Positions 19,290 through 26,859 of a DNA stretch of 43,619 bases are shown here, in pieces. The DNA comes from Acinetobacter sp. ANC 4862 (GTDB lineage Bacteria; Pseudomonadota; Gammaproteobacteria; Pseudomonadales; Moraxellaceae), in the NCBI RefSeq assembly GCF_004336635.1, contig NZ_SJXH01000023.1, forward strand, positions 9,774-53,392, written 5' to 3'. Every line of letters starts with the position of its first letter. Position 1 is the first letter of the stretch. The notes under the pieces were generated by a model. It was not told where the DNA came from. It ran no database searches and saw only the letters and a list, made by a program, of their open reading frames with translations. Made by a program: the position numbers and the translations under genes.

Positions 19290-19324
19290 GGGGGGGGCTT
19301 TAAAAAGCTAGATAAAAATATTTT

Positions 19325-19597
19325 TTACTGCAACAGTTCTTCGCGCAACCATTCCATATATTTTTCTTTGTCCATAAAGTCGGGGGCACTGCCCGTGTCC
19401 AGACTGAAATATTGCTGATTGAACTGAATCACAATCTGCTCGGTATGATGCCAGCCTTCAATCATTTCAAAGTATTGATTGAAGAAAAAACGATTTTTAC
19501 CCCTGTTGTTTAAGCTTTCTAGTTTTGGATAGTTTTTATTAGCAACAAACTCACTATACACATGCTGAATATCATCAAAAACATGTATGGTTTTCAT
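19325..19597 (-). CDS. Hypothetical small protein (90 aa)
   Basis: I do not recognise the family. It is a soluble-looking protein rich in aromatic residues and Asn/Gln ('NRFFFNQYFEMIEGWHH', 'QQYFSLDTGSAPDFM'), ending in an acidic amphipathic helix. There is no signal peptide or membrane segment. An upstream AGGTGAG (around 19602-19608, minus sense) can serve as ribosome-binding site. A terminator follows about 35 bp after the stop, so it is a single-gene unit. Both signals favour a real gene over a chance frame. Confidence 0.65.
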   Translation of the reverse strand: MKTIHVFDDIQHVYSEFVANKNYPKLESLNNRGKNRFFFNQYFEMIEGWHHTEQIVIQFNQQYFSLDTGSAPDFMDKEKYMEWLREELLQ

Positions 19598-20023
19598 GAC
19601 TCACCTGCCTAGATTTTATGTTGTGATTTTTGCGACCGTTTTAATCTAGCAACAAAATTTGAACAGCAGATGACAGCACTATTGCAAAACTGTCATGTTT
19701 GAAAGGATGAAATGGTTTTGTTCAACTGCATGAGAACTTTTCTGGACAAAAACCAAAGCTTGCAACCCATTCAACATCAATAATAAAAAATTAAATCATG
19801 AGCATCATCAAGAATATCCATTGCTATTCCATCAAATCTAGATGGGACTACAAACTCAAACATGTGTAACCACTCTGCAACATCCTGTTATCACTCTGTA
19901 AATTTAGTTGAATATTCACACAACTAAACCTCATTAAGTCCTTCACTTTAAAAAGATGAGCATCTCAGGCGTTAATATAAAAAGTACAAAATTTCTCTTT
20001 ATTCTCACAATTGAGTAATCACC
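19598..20023. other. Non-coding gap upstream of the Lys/Ala-rich secreted protein
   Basis: No gene is supported in these 426 bp. The right part contains AGATGAGCATCT (19953-19965) and a TAATAT sequence around 19973 that could be the -10 of the following gene. The rest is AT-rich and featureless. Confidence 0.5.
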
Positions 20024-20512
20024 ATGAATACGATTAAAACTACTTTGGCTATCGCTTTGGTTGCAGCGACTACATCTGCTATAGCTGCTACCACTGTAGA
20101 AACAACTCCAGTAGCTCAAGTAGCCGCGCTAAAAGCACAAGTAAAAGCAGATACCATTCAGACCGCCAGCACTGTTAAAGCAGCAGCTGCAATAACAAAA
20201 GAAAAAGCTGAAGTGAAAAAAGAAATTGCTGCAGAAAAAACAGTTGCTGCAAAAAATGCAGCAGTCGCTAAAGCGGTTAACGTAAAAGATGTAACTGCGA
20301 CTAAAACCGTAGCGGCTAAAAATGCAGTTGCAGCTAAAACTGTTGTGGCTAAAGACGTGACTGTTGCTAAAGCAACTGAAGCAAAAGACGCGACTGTTGA
20401 AAAAACTGCTGAAGTTAAAGAAGTGACTGCTGAAAAAGCGGATGCTGTTAAAACTGAAGTAAAAGCCGAGAAAAAATCATTCTTCTCTTGGTTTAAAAAA
20501 TCTGCTGCTTAA
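20024..20512 (+). CDS. Secreted Lys/Ala/Val-rich repetitive protein
   Basis: The 162-residue product has a clear signal peptide (residues 1-21, cleavage after 'SAIA'). The mature part is built almost only from Ala, Lys, Val, Thr, Glu and Asp, in degenerate repeats such as 'TVAAKNA', 'VVAKDVTVAK' and 'TAEVKEVTAEKA'. It would be a long basic amphipathic helix or a disordered, LEA-like polymer. The tail 'KKSFFSWFKKSAA' is distinct, with three Phe, one Trp and flanking Lys, resembling a membrane- or envelope-binding anchor. I know no function. It is a single-gene unit with a strong terminator at 20537-20571. Length is likely variable between strains because of the repeats. Confidence 0.8.
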   Translation: MNTIKTTLAIALVAATTSAIAATTVETTPVAQVAALKAQVKADTIQTASTVKAAAAITKEKAEVKKEIAAEKTVAAKNAAVAKAVNVKDVTATKTVAAKNAVAAKTVVAKDVTVAKATEAKDATVEKTAEVKEVTAEKADAVKTEVKAEKKSFFSWFKKSAA

Positions 20513-20536
20513 TCTGCGGTAACGTATTTTAGCCGT

Positions 20537-20571
20537 AAAAAAAGGATGCCATTGATGAGCATCCTTTTTTT
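20537..20571 (+). terminator. Terminator of the Lys/Ala-rich protein gene
   Basis: A perfect 13-bp stem (20537-20549 with 20559-20571) made of A7-GGATGC and its complement. The flanking A and T runs make it work in both directions, so it may also serve the convergent 20610-21140 gene. Confidence 0.92.
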
Positions 20572-20609
20572 AGTGATAAGGAAAAAATTTGTATCTAAAT
20601 ACTGCCTAA

Positions 20610-21140
20610 CTAGCGAATGCCATTATTCGGTATCGTTCTTCGCTGTTGTTGCAACTCTCTGATTGCTTCATTTAGCGAAGTATTTTCCAAAATACCCAAT
20701 GAAAGTTGCTCTCGAGCAATTTGCACAGTGGTTGCGTTACGGTCTATACCAAAATTCGCGAGTATAATATACAAGCCTTCTCTTGGATCAGCTGATTGCA
20801 AACCTTGTGCAATGGCCAAAACATATTGCTGCAATGCCAATGGCAAGCTGTTTATATCTGGCATTGGTCCATCAGGCACAAAATCTATCGTCGCTACAAT
20901 AGTGGGATCAACAACAAAGTTTTGAGTATCCATCTGGATCTGCATAATTCGATGCTCCAAAGCTCTCTCTTGTTGAGGGTCTTCTTTATATTGAATTAGG
21001 CGTGTGGTTTCAGCTCTTAACTCAGATTCTGTTAAGGGACTTAATCCAGGGACATTCGCTATATCGGCAAAAGTAGAGGAAATGGAAAAACTTCCGACAA
21101 GCGCTACGATTGCGCAGGACAAATTTTTTAGGAGCTTCAT
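20610..21140 (-). CDS. Hypothetical secreted protein (176 aa)
   Basis: I do not recognise the family. I start at the ATG 21138-21140, since the longer frame would need a TTG. Residues 1-25 form a signal peptide ('LSCAIVALVGSFSISSTFA', cleavage before DIAN). The mature protein is helical with conserved-looking phrases 'LSPLTESELRAETTRLI', 'LPLALQQYVLAIAQGL' and 'NEAIRELQQQR', and contains no Cys. It is likely periplasmic. It is convergent with the Lys/Ala-rich gene and probably shares its terminator. Confidence 0.75.
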   Translation of the reverse strand: MKLLKNLSCAIVALVGSFSISSTFADIANVPGLSPLTESELRAETTRLIQYKEDPQQERALEHRIMQIQMDTQNFVVDPTIVATIDFVPDGPMPDINSLPLALQQYVLAIAQGLQSADPREGLYIILANFGIDRNATTVQIAREQLSLGILENTSLNEAIRELQQQRRTIPNNGIR

Positions 21141-21410
21141 GGCAGTTCTACTCAACAATGAATTGAAGTAAACAAACAACCGTCGACACCTGTAATTGTA
21201 TAGCGTATGCGCCTTTCAGCCAATTTCCCCAGACCAGTGGTGTTGCGGGACATTCTAACTTTCGTTAAAAAACCATCTCATTTCATATCTTAAAAAACAT
21301 CAGATCTGCTGCTATAAAAAAGCTGTACGCTGGATCATGTTTCTATAAATCAGATTTTTATCTCCTCCTGCTTATACTGTCCTTCCGATATAAAACCTCT
21401 GCCACAATGG

Positions 21411-22145
21411 TTATTTTTCTCGCATTCCAACGCGTAAAAGTACAGGAAATGTTACATCTAAATTTTCAGACACAGCCTGTAAAGCGTTTGAAATGAGTTG
21501 AAGCGGGTCATGATCATTTTTATCTTGATAATGCTTGAGTGCTGACCATGTTTTTAAATAGCTGATCAGCTGCTGTGGCGACCATTGATATTGCAAATAC
21601 ATCTCTGGCACAGTCTGCTCATAAAAAGGAAACGGAATGGTTTGATACAACTCATCAATATAACGGCGCTCACTGTCCCAATAGTCGTTTAAAATGTCAA
21701 AGTACAGTTGTTGAACCAAACTGTTAAGCGCAGCATCCTGCACCTCGATCAGGCCATAACCAATGGCAGCAAACACACCTTGCGGTTTAAGCACCCGTTT
21801 GACTTCTGTATAAAATGCGTCAAAGTCAAACCAGTGAATCGCTTGTGCCACAGTAACAAGATCAATGGATTGTGCAGGAATACTGGTCTGCTCGGCTGCT
21901 TGCACCTGATAGCTGACATTTTCAAAATAAGGCGCTTGCTGCAACTGTGCTTCACTGATATCAGTTGCGACCACATGATCGAAATACGGGGCTAATAATT
22001 GGGTGAATTGTCCAGACCCTGCCCCACAGTCCCATGCGAAACTCCGTTCCGGAACATACTTTAAAATTTCTTTCACAATTTGCATGGAATAATTTGGGCG
22101 GGCTTGTTTATAGCGAAGACTATGATTGGAAAACAGGTCTTTCAT
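21411..22145 (-). CDS. Class I SAM-dependent methyltransferase
   Basis: The 244-residue protein has the SAM-binding motif 'AWDCGAGSGQFTQLL' (about residues 37-51), acidic 'VVATDIS' after strand 2, and the 'VAQAIHWFD' motif typical of the Methyltransf_11 group related to trans-aconitate and ubiquinone methyltransferases. The substrate is unknown. It starts 'MKDLFSNHSLRYKQARPNY', the usual N-terminus of this group. The broken gene at 22173 lies 27 bp upstream on the same strand, so readthrough is possible. Confidence 0.85.
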   Translation of the reverse strand: MKDLFSNHSLRYKQARPNYSMQIVKEILKYVPERSFAWDCGAGSGQFTQLLAPYFDHVVATDISEAQLQQAPYFENVSYQVQAAEQTSIPAQSIDLVTVAQAIHWFDFDAFYTEVKRVLKPQGVFAAIGYGLIEVQDAALNSLVQQLYFDILNDYWDSERRYIDELYQTIPFPFYEQTVPEMYLQYQWSPQQLISYLKTWSALKHYQDKNDHDPLQLISNALQAVSENLDVTFPVLLRVGMREK

Positions 22146-22172
22146 TTAATTATTCTCAAAATATTCCTTAAT

Positions 22173-22598
22173 TTAATCAATCACCTGATCAATTTTAAAA
22201 CTGGTTTGGGCAATCGGATTGAGCTGATCATTCAACTGATAATATTTAACATCGTAACTCCCCACTTTCCATCCATTAACTGGATTAAAGCTGACCCAGT
22301 TTTGCTCCCGATTGACACTGACCCGCTGTGGCATAAAAAACAGCACTTCCCCTGTAGACGGGTTGCTCCAGCGTACAAAGACCTGCTCGTTATTGGGTAC
22401 TTTCCCCAAAGTATCAAAATGCGCAAATAGTTGCTGTCCGGCATAAATCTGCCTCGGTAACACACCACCTGCTGAATATTGTTGCTGCGTACTAACTGTG
22501 GCTTTACCTGCCAAGACTTCATTCGGATCATTTTTTGCATCAACAAATTCACTGACCAGACGTTTGGCAAATACGTGCTTATTTTGAATATTGGACAA
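22173..22598 (-). pseudogene. Unknown protein gene apparently lacking its 5' end
   Basis: The frame encodes about 141 residues ending 'GWKVGSYDVKYYQLND...FKIDQVID', a beta-rich domain I cannot name. No ATG or GTG start is present. The frame is open only to a TAA at 22620-22622, and the first possible start is a TTG at 22596-22598 without a good ribosome-binding site. The protein begins abruptly in what looks like the middle of a domain. tRNA-Phe and its terminator stand directly upstream, so the missing N-terminal part may have been lost in an event at that tRNA. A real gene starting at TTG cannot be excluded. Confidence 0.5.
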
Positions 22599-22720
22599 GT
22601 CATAGCCCGGAAAGGATTGTTAAAGTGAATATTGAACATCCGGTTCTTTTCATTTTTTATTCTCGAATTGTTATTACGGTTATTTTATACGAAAAAAGTT
22701 CAGCCGAAAAAAATGCTGAC

Positions 22721-22754
22721 AAAAAAAAACCTCAAACATTGTTTGAGGTTTTTT
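22721..22754 (-). terminator. Terminator after tRNA-Phe copy 1
   Basis: A 10-bp stem AACCTCAAAC/GTTTGAGGTT plus flanking A/T runs. On the minus strand it follows the tRNA by a few bases and ends in eight T residues. Confidence 0.88.
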
Positions 22755-22760
22755 CAAATA

Positions 22761-22836
22761 TGGTGGCGAGACCCAGGATCGAACTGGGGACACACGGATT
22801 TTCAATCCGTTGCTCTACCTACTGAGCTATCACGCC
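22761..22836 (-). tRNA. tRNA-Phe (GAA), copy 1
   Basis: 76 bases including an encoded CCA. The cloverleaf is clear: acceptor GGCGTGA/TCTCGCC, D-arm GCTC/GAGC, anticodon stem CGGAT/ATCCG with loop TGAAA (anticodon GAA), and T-arm CCCAG-TTCGATC-CTGGG. The acceptor stem contains a T5-T68 mismatch, which is also present in copy 2. The sequence is identical to copy 2. Confidence 0.95.
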
Positions 22837-22844
22837 GATGCGGT

Positions 22845-22875
22845 GTATTAAGCCGTATCTGTCATCAATAGTCAA
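22845..22875 (-). promoter_or_regulatory. Candidate promoter of tRNA-Phe copy 1
   Basis: On the minus strand TTGACT (22870-22875) stands 19 bases from TAATAC (22845-22850), about 9 bases before the tRNA. The same arrangement precedes copy 2, which supports it despite the long spacer. Confidence 0.5.
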
Positions 22876-22917
22876 TATAATTCATCACATTTTTATTTGA
22901 TCGAATATTTTTTACCC

Positions 22918-22946
22918 AAAAAAAATCCCTGATGGGATCAGGGATT
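22918..22946 (-). terminator. Terminator after tRNA-Phe copy 2
   Basis: A perfect 10-bp stem AATCCCTGAT/ATCAGGGATT with a 3-base loop, ending in a T-run on the minus strand. Confidence 0.88.
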
Positions 22947-22971
22947 GAAATCTTGGAATAGATTTTGAATA

Positions 22972-23047
22972 TGGTGGCGAGACCCAGGATCGAACTGGGG
23001 ACACACGGATTTTCAATCCGTTGCTCTACCTACTGAGCTATCACGCC
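22972..23047 (-). tRNA. tRNA-Phe (GAA), copy 2
   Basis: Identical in all 76 positions to copy 1, which lies 211 bp to the left on the same strand. It carries its own upstream TTGACT/TAATAC elements and its own terminator, so the two are separate transcription units rather than one precursor. Confidence 0.95.
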
Positions 23048-23055
23048 GATGTCGC

Positions 23056-23086
23056 GTATTAAACAGTTTAAGTGTTTTTCAGTCAA
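23056..23086 (-). promoter_or_regulatory. Candidate promoter of tRNA-Phe copy 2
   Basis: TTGACT (23081-23086) and TAATAC (23056-23061) on the minus strand with a 19-base spacer, followed by CGCGACATC before the tRNA. It parallels copy 1. Confidence 0.5.
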
Positions 23087-23434
23087 GTAGGTTTTATGCT
23101 TTTTTAAACAAGTGTTTATTTTTACAGCAAATCTCATGTTATTTGCTTATTTTTTATTTAAAACTCCATTTATTATTTAGCGACATGGCTATTTTTAACT
23201 TATAAAAAAACAGTCTCAAGGCTTCATGCTGATCAGTTAAAAGCTGTTTAATAAACTTGCTGGCTTTTTAGATCAAATATTCTGAGCACATGGACTCCTT
23301 ACGAAACAGTGTTTCTCATTCGCCAGATGAGCAGTGAAGCTTCGCAAGAAAAGTATCTTAGGGTGCAGTGCCCTCATCCCTAAAACAATTGCGGATGACA
23401 TTTCCGCGTATCAAATAACATGATGAATTCGCAA
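23087..23434. repeat. Non-coding region with clustered small hairpins related to the 7.1-kb array
   Basis: No gene is supported. From 23304 to 23420 a series of short hairpins occurs: GAAACAGTGTTTC, then GAGCAGTG with GAAGCTTCGCAAGA, then AGGGTGCAGTGCCCT, then a GCGGA/TCCGC stem. The CAGTG hairpin tips and the following CGCAAGA resemble the GCACTGC hairpins and CGCAAGA in the 7109-7575 array. This could encode a structured RNA or be a decayed repeat. Confidence 0.5.
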
Positions 23435-23472
23435 TAAAAAAATGCCAGTCAATTTTTGAACTGACTGGCATT
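23435..23472 (-). terminator. Terminator of the GNAT gene
   Basis: An 11-bp stem AATGCCAGTCA/TGACTGGCATT, followed on the minus strand by seven T residues, 36 bases past the stop codon. Confidence 0.88.
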
Positions 23473-23507
23473 AGCCTCAAGGCTGCTTTTTTATAAGGGA
23501 TTCAAGC

Positions 23508-23885
23508 CTAAATTTTTTCCAGATGCGCCAGACAACGATGAATGGCACCACACCCCGGTTCAAAAACTTTAACGCCTTTTTCTTCTTCCAGTCGGCAGAC
23601 TTCGCTCACCAGTCGTTCTGCAACCCCGCGTCCACGGTTAGCCGGGTGCACTACAATATTTTCCAAAACTCTACTTTCCCCTTGTCCGGTACACCAAATC
23701 GCCCCAATCAACTTAGTATTAAATTCTGCTGTGTAAACTAAGGTATACTGAGCCAAGTTTTGCTCTAGTTGTTCAATGGCATCCTGCCCATCTCCAAATT
23801 CCGGGCTCGTGTCATACAGTCGCTCAAGCTGGCTGCGCACTTCGTCATTTTCTAGTGAAGTATAAGCATGTACGGTAATAGGCAT
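23508..23885 (-). CDS. GNAT-fold protein, PanZ-like
   Basis: The 125-residue protein contains the acetyl-CoA-binding core of GNAT proteins: 'LENIVVHPANRGRGVAERLVSEVCRLEE' with the R-G-R-G-V loop. The phrase 'YTAEFNTKLIGAIW' resembles E. coli PanZ (PanM), the acetyl-CoA sensor that promotes PanD maturation and limits pantothenate synthesis. The protein is short and lacks the usual C-terminal strands, as PanZ does. It is divergent from hisB. PanZ assignment is a family-level inference; a small N-acetyltransferase is the alternative. Confidence 0.72.
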   Translation of the reverse strand: MPITVHAYTSLENDEVRSQLERLYDTSPEFGDGQDAIEQLEQNLAQYTLVYTAEFNTKLIGAIWCTGQGESRVLENIVVHPANRGRGVAERLVSEVCRLEEEKGVKVFEPGCGAIHRCLAHLEKI

Positions 23886-23980
23886 TGATTAACCCTCCTG
23901 AGCAATCTAATATGCGATGATTTCGTCATCGCGAAAAATTTTTACATCATCATTTTTGACGTTTTTTGAGGAACGTGTCT

Positions 23981-24574
23981 ATGACGCAACGTATCAGTGA
24001 AGTGGTAAGAAACACTAACGAAACCAAAATTCGAGTTCGGGTGAATCTTGATGGTACGGGTCAAGGCACCCTCAACACAGGTGTTCCATTTTTAGATCAT
24101 ATGATTGATCAAATCAAGCGACACGGCTTATTCGATATCGATATTCACTGTGATGGTGACCTGGATATCGATGATCATCATACAGTAGAAGACTGTGGGA
24201 TCACACTCGGACAAGCATTTGCGCAAGCACTTGGCGACAAAAAAGGCTTAAAACGCTATGGTCATTTTTATGCACCACTGGATGAGTCTTTAAGTCGTGT
24301 CGTGGTCGATTTATCCGGTCGTCCGGGCTTGTTTATGGATATTCCATTTACACGTTCGATGATTGGTCGTTTTGATGTGGATTTATTCTCTGAATTTTTT
24401 CAAGGCTTTGTAAATCACGCGTTAATGACGTTGCACATTGACAACCTGAAAGGTAAAAACAGCCATCACCAAATCGAAAGCGTGTTTAAAGCATTTGCAC
24501 GCGCTTTGCGTATGGCATGTGAAATTGATCCACGTGCAGAAAATACTGTTGCTTCAACTAAAGGTAGTTTGTAA
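23981..24574 (+). CDS. hisB: Imidazoleglycerol-phosphate dehydratase
   Basis: HisB dehydrates imidazole-glycerol phosphate to imidazole-acetol phosphate in histidine synthesis. The 197-residue protein is the single-domain form without the phosphatase found in E. coli HisB. Metal-binding signatures '[16 protein letters not shown]', '[16 protein letters not shown]' and '[14 protein letters not shown]' are complete. I start at the ATG 23981 because GAGGAA lies 8 bases upstream. The TAA overlaps the hisH ATG by one base, which implies coupling. Confidence 0.96.
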   Translation: MTQRISEVVRNTNETKIRVRVNLDGTGQGTLNTGVPFLDHMIDQIKRHGLFDIDIHCDGDLDIDDHHTVEDCGITLGQAFAQALGDKKGLKRYGHFYAPLDESLSRVVVDLSGRPGLFMDIPFTRSMIGRFDVDLFSEFFQGFVNHALMTLHIDNLKGKNSHHQIESVFKAFARALRMACEIDPRAENTVASTKGSL

Positions 24575-25191
24575 TGACCCGTATTGCCCTTCTTGACTAT
24601 GGCATGGGAAATTTACACTCTGCAGCCAAAGCCCTGGAACATGTGGGCGCAACTGTAGATGTGACCAATGATCCCAAACTGATTGCCCAAGCCGATAAAA
24701 TCGTATTTCCCGGTGTAGGTGCCATGCGTGACTGCATGCAAGGCATGCATGAAGCAGGTATTGATGAAGTGGTACGTAATGCCGTATTCAACAAGCCTGT
24801 TTTGGCAATTTGTGTCGGTATGCAAGCTTTAATGCAACGCTCTGAAGAAAATGGCGGTACCGATGCACTGGGTATTTTTGAAGGTGAAGTGAAACACTTC
24901 CCACACATGGATGGCCTCAAGGTGCCGCACATGGGCTGGAACCAAGTGCATCAGGTAGACCCAAGTCATCCAATGTGGAAAGACATTGAGCAGGATGCGC
25001 GCTTCTATTTCGTGCATAGTTTCTATGTTGAACCGAAAGATGCTGCCCTCGTTGCCGCAACCTGTGACTACGGTTTAAAATTCTGCACGGCATTGCATAA
25101 AGAAAACCTGTTTGCTACCCAGTTCCATCCAGAAAAAAGCCATACCGCTGGTTTGCAATTACTGAAGAACTTTGTGGAATGGGATATCTAA
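24574..25191 (+). CDS. hisH: Imidazole glycerol phosphate synthase, glutamine amidotransferase subunit
   Basis: HisH releases ammonia from glutamine and passes it to HisF. The 205-residue class I amidotransferase has catalytic Cys80 ('[10 protein letters not shown]'), His185 and Glu187 ('ATQFHPEKS') and the oxyanion strand '[11 protein letters not shown]'. The HisF partner is encoded about 5 kb downstream, not next to it. It overlaps hisB by one base and ends with a terminator at 25215-25240. Confidence 0.97.
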   Translation: MTRIALLDYGMGNLHSAAKALEHVGATVDVTNDPKLIAQADKIVFPGVGAMRDCMQGMHEAGIDEVVRNAVFNKPVLAICVGMQALMQRSEENGGTDALGIFEGEVKHFPHMDGLKVPHMGWNQVHQVDPSHPMWKDIEQDARFYFVHSFYVEPKDAALVAATCDYGLKFCTALHKENLFATQFHPEKSHTAGLQLLKNFVEWDI

Positions 25192-25214
25192 AGCTCTTCC
25201 AATCAGTTTTAAAC

Positions 25215-25240
25215 AAAGCTCACTTCGGTGGGCTTTTATT
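25215..25240 (+). terminator. hisBH terminator
   Basis: A 9-bp stem AAAGCTCAC/GTGGGCTTT with one wobble pair and a TTCG loop, followed by TTTATTTT. It separates hisBH from the exonuclease gene. Confidence 0.8.
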
Positions 25241-25301
25241 TTGCCTAAACTCGGAAAAGCGATTAAGCTGAATTTAAAATAAATGACTGTATCGATTCAT
25301 C

Positions 25302-25979
25302 ATGGAAGAGCTTCTGCTTCAAACCTTACCCAGCAAAGAACAAATTCAGGCATTGCCTTTATTTCAGAATCTTCCCTTACAGCAGATTCATGTGATTCAC
25401 AGCATTGAACAATGTCTTGCCCTTGAACAAGAGCTGAAAACCTGTGCATTACTTGGTTTTGATACCGAATCCAAACCCACATTTAAAGTCGGTGAAGTAT
25501 CAACAGGACCGCATCTGATTCAATTGGCCACTCACGATACAGCCTATTTATTTCAAATTAACCCCGAAATATTAGCATTTCTAAAACCTGTTTTTGAAAA
25601 TCGAGATCAAGTTAAAGTGGGCTTTGGCTTAAAAAATGATGCCCATCTGTTTCGTAAAAAAGGCATTGAGCTGAATAGCATGATTGAACTGTCTAAATGC
25701 TTCTCCGCCTTTGGTTTCCCCAATCCCATGGGGCTGAAAAATGCCATGGCACTTTTATTTCAGGTGAATTTTCCTAAAAGTAAAAAAATCAGCACCTCCA
25801 ACTGGGCGCGCAAAATACTGACATCCCATCAAATTCAATACGCGGCTGCCGATGCCTATGCACCTGTACTGGTCTTTGAAAAATTACTTGATTTGGACTT
25901 ACTTCCTAAACATATTCCCAACAGTTCATTAAAATTACGCATTCGCCCGAATAAAATAAAAGCTGAAACTGAGGCTTAG
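25302..25979 (+). CDS. DEDDy 3'-5' exonuclease
   Basis: The 225-residue protein carries the three exonuclease motifs: 'LGFDTESKP' (Asp54, Glu56), 'GLKNDAHLF' (Asp113) and 'YAAADAYAP' (Tyr180, Asp184), which places it in the RNase D/WRN DEDDy group. There is no HRDC domain, so it is not RNase D itself. It may act on RNA ends or DNA; the sequence does not decide. It sits between hisH and hisA, with a terminator upstream and no strong ribosome-binding site visible. Confidence 0.87.
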   Translation: MEELLLQTLPSKEQIQALPLFQNLPLQQIHVIHSIEQCLALEQELKTCALLGFDTESKPTFKVGEVSTGPHLIQLATHDTAYLFQINPEILAFLKPVFENRDQVKVGFGLKNDAHLFRKKGIELNSMIELSKCFSAFGFPNPMGLKNAMALLFQVNFPKSKKISTSNWARKILTSHQIQYAAADAYAPVLVFEKLLDLDLLPKHIPNSSLKLRIRPNKIKAETEA

Positions 25980-26046
25980 AGATTTAGCAATACTTTGCTA
26001 AGATGGCATACAACGAATTTAACGAGATTAGGCAAGGAGCGAAAGC

Positions 26047-26778
26047 ATGCTGATCATCCCTGCAATTGACCTGAAAGATGGCAAATGTGTCCGTTTAAAA
26101 CAAGGCCGTATGGAAGACGATACCGTATTTTCAGACGATCCAGTTGCAACTGCACAGCATTGGGTAAATGAAGGCGCGCGCCGCTTACATTTGGTTGATT
26201 TAAACGGTGCTTTTGCCGGAACGCCCATCCATAAACCTGTGGTTGAAGCGATTGCTAAAGCTCAACCTGACCTTCCAATTCAAATTGGGGGTGGTATTCG
26301 CTCGTTTGAAACCATCGAACATTACTTGGATGCAGGTGTATCTTTCGTCATTATCGGGACTAAAGCAGTTCAAAATCCTGAATTTGTTGAAGAAGCATGC
26401 AAGAAATTTACGGGTCACATCATTGTCGGTATCGATGCCATGAATGGCATGGTGGCAACCGATGGCTGGGCAAATGTCACTGATGTAAAGGCGACTGACC
26501 TTGCAAAACGCTTTGCAGATGCAGGTGTATCGAGCATTGTTTATACTGACATCGCCCGTGACGGCATGATGCAAGGTGTAAACATCGAACAGACTGTCAA
26601 TCTTGCAGCCTATTCAGGTTTGCCGGTCATTGCTTCTGGCGGTGTAACCAATCTTGACGACGTTCGCAATTTAAAAGGCCAACCGGGCATTTTAGGTGCG
26701 ATTACCGGTCGTGCCATTTACGAAGGCACACTGAACCTTCGTGAAGCGCAATCACTTTGGGATGATCAATCCATTTAA
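26047..26778 (+). CDS. hisA: Phosphoribosyl-formimino-AICAR-phosphate isomerase
   Basis: HisA catalyses the Amadori isomerisation before the HisH/HisF step. The 243-residue half-barrel repeat protein has catalytic Asp8 ('IPAIDLKDG') and Asp130 ('[10 protein letters not shown]'), and phosphate-binding glycine loops 'IQIGGGIR' and 'IASGGVTN'. AAGGAGCG precedes the ATG. It is followed by a terminator, so it is a single-gene unit or the end of one with the exonuclease. Confidence 0.96.
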   Translation: MLIIPAIDLKDGKCVRLKQGRMEDDTVFSDDPVATAQHWVNEGARRLHLVDLNGAFAGTPIHKPVVEAIAKAQPDLPIQIGGGIRSFETIEHYLDAGVSFVIIGTKAVQNPEFVEEACKKFTGHIIVGIDAMNGMVATDGWANVTDVKATDLAKRFADAGVSSIVYTDIARDGMMQGVNIEQTVNLAAYSGLPVIASGGVTNLDDVRNLKGQPGILGAITGRAIYEGTLNLREAQSLWDDQSI

Positions 26779-26795
26779 TATGCTGATCCATCCTT

Positions 26796-26819
26796 AAGAG
26801 GTCTTCGGACCTCTTTTTT
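26796..26819 (+). terminator. hisA terminator
   Basis: An 8-bp stem AAGAGGTC/GACCTCTT closed by a TTCG tetraloop, followed by T residues. Confidence 0.92.
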
Positions 26820-26859
26820 ATTTTTTAGATTCTCAGATGAATTTCTCCCTCGTGTAAAT

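Noticed and set aside
22232..22639. A 135-residue minus-strand frame overlapping the broken gene at 22173-22598.
   Set aside because: It is an alternative frame of the same region with irregular composition. The 22173-22598 frame shows the coherent protein-like sequence.
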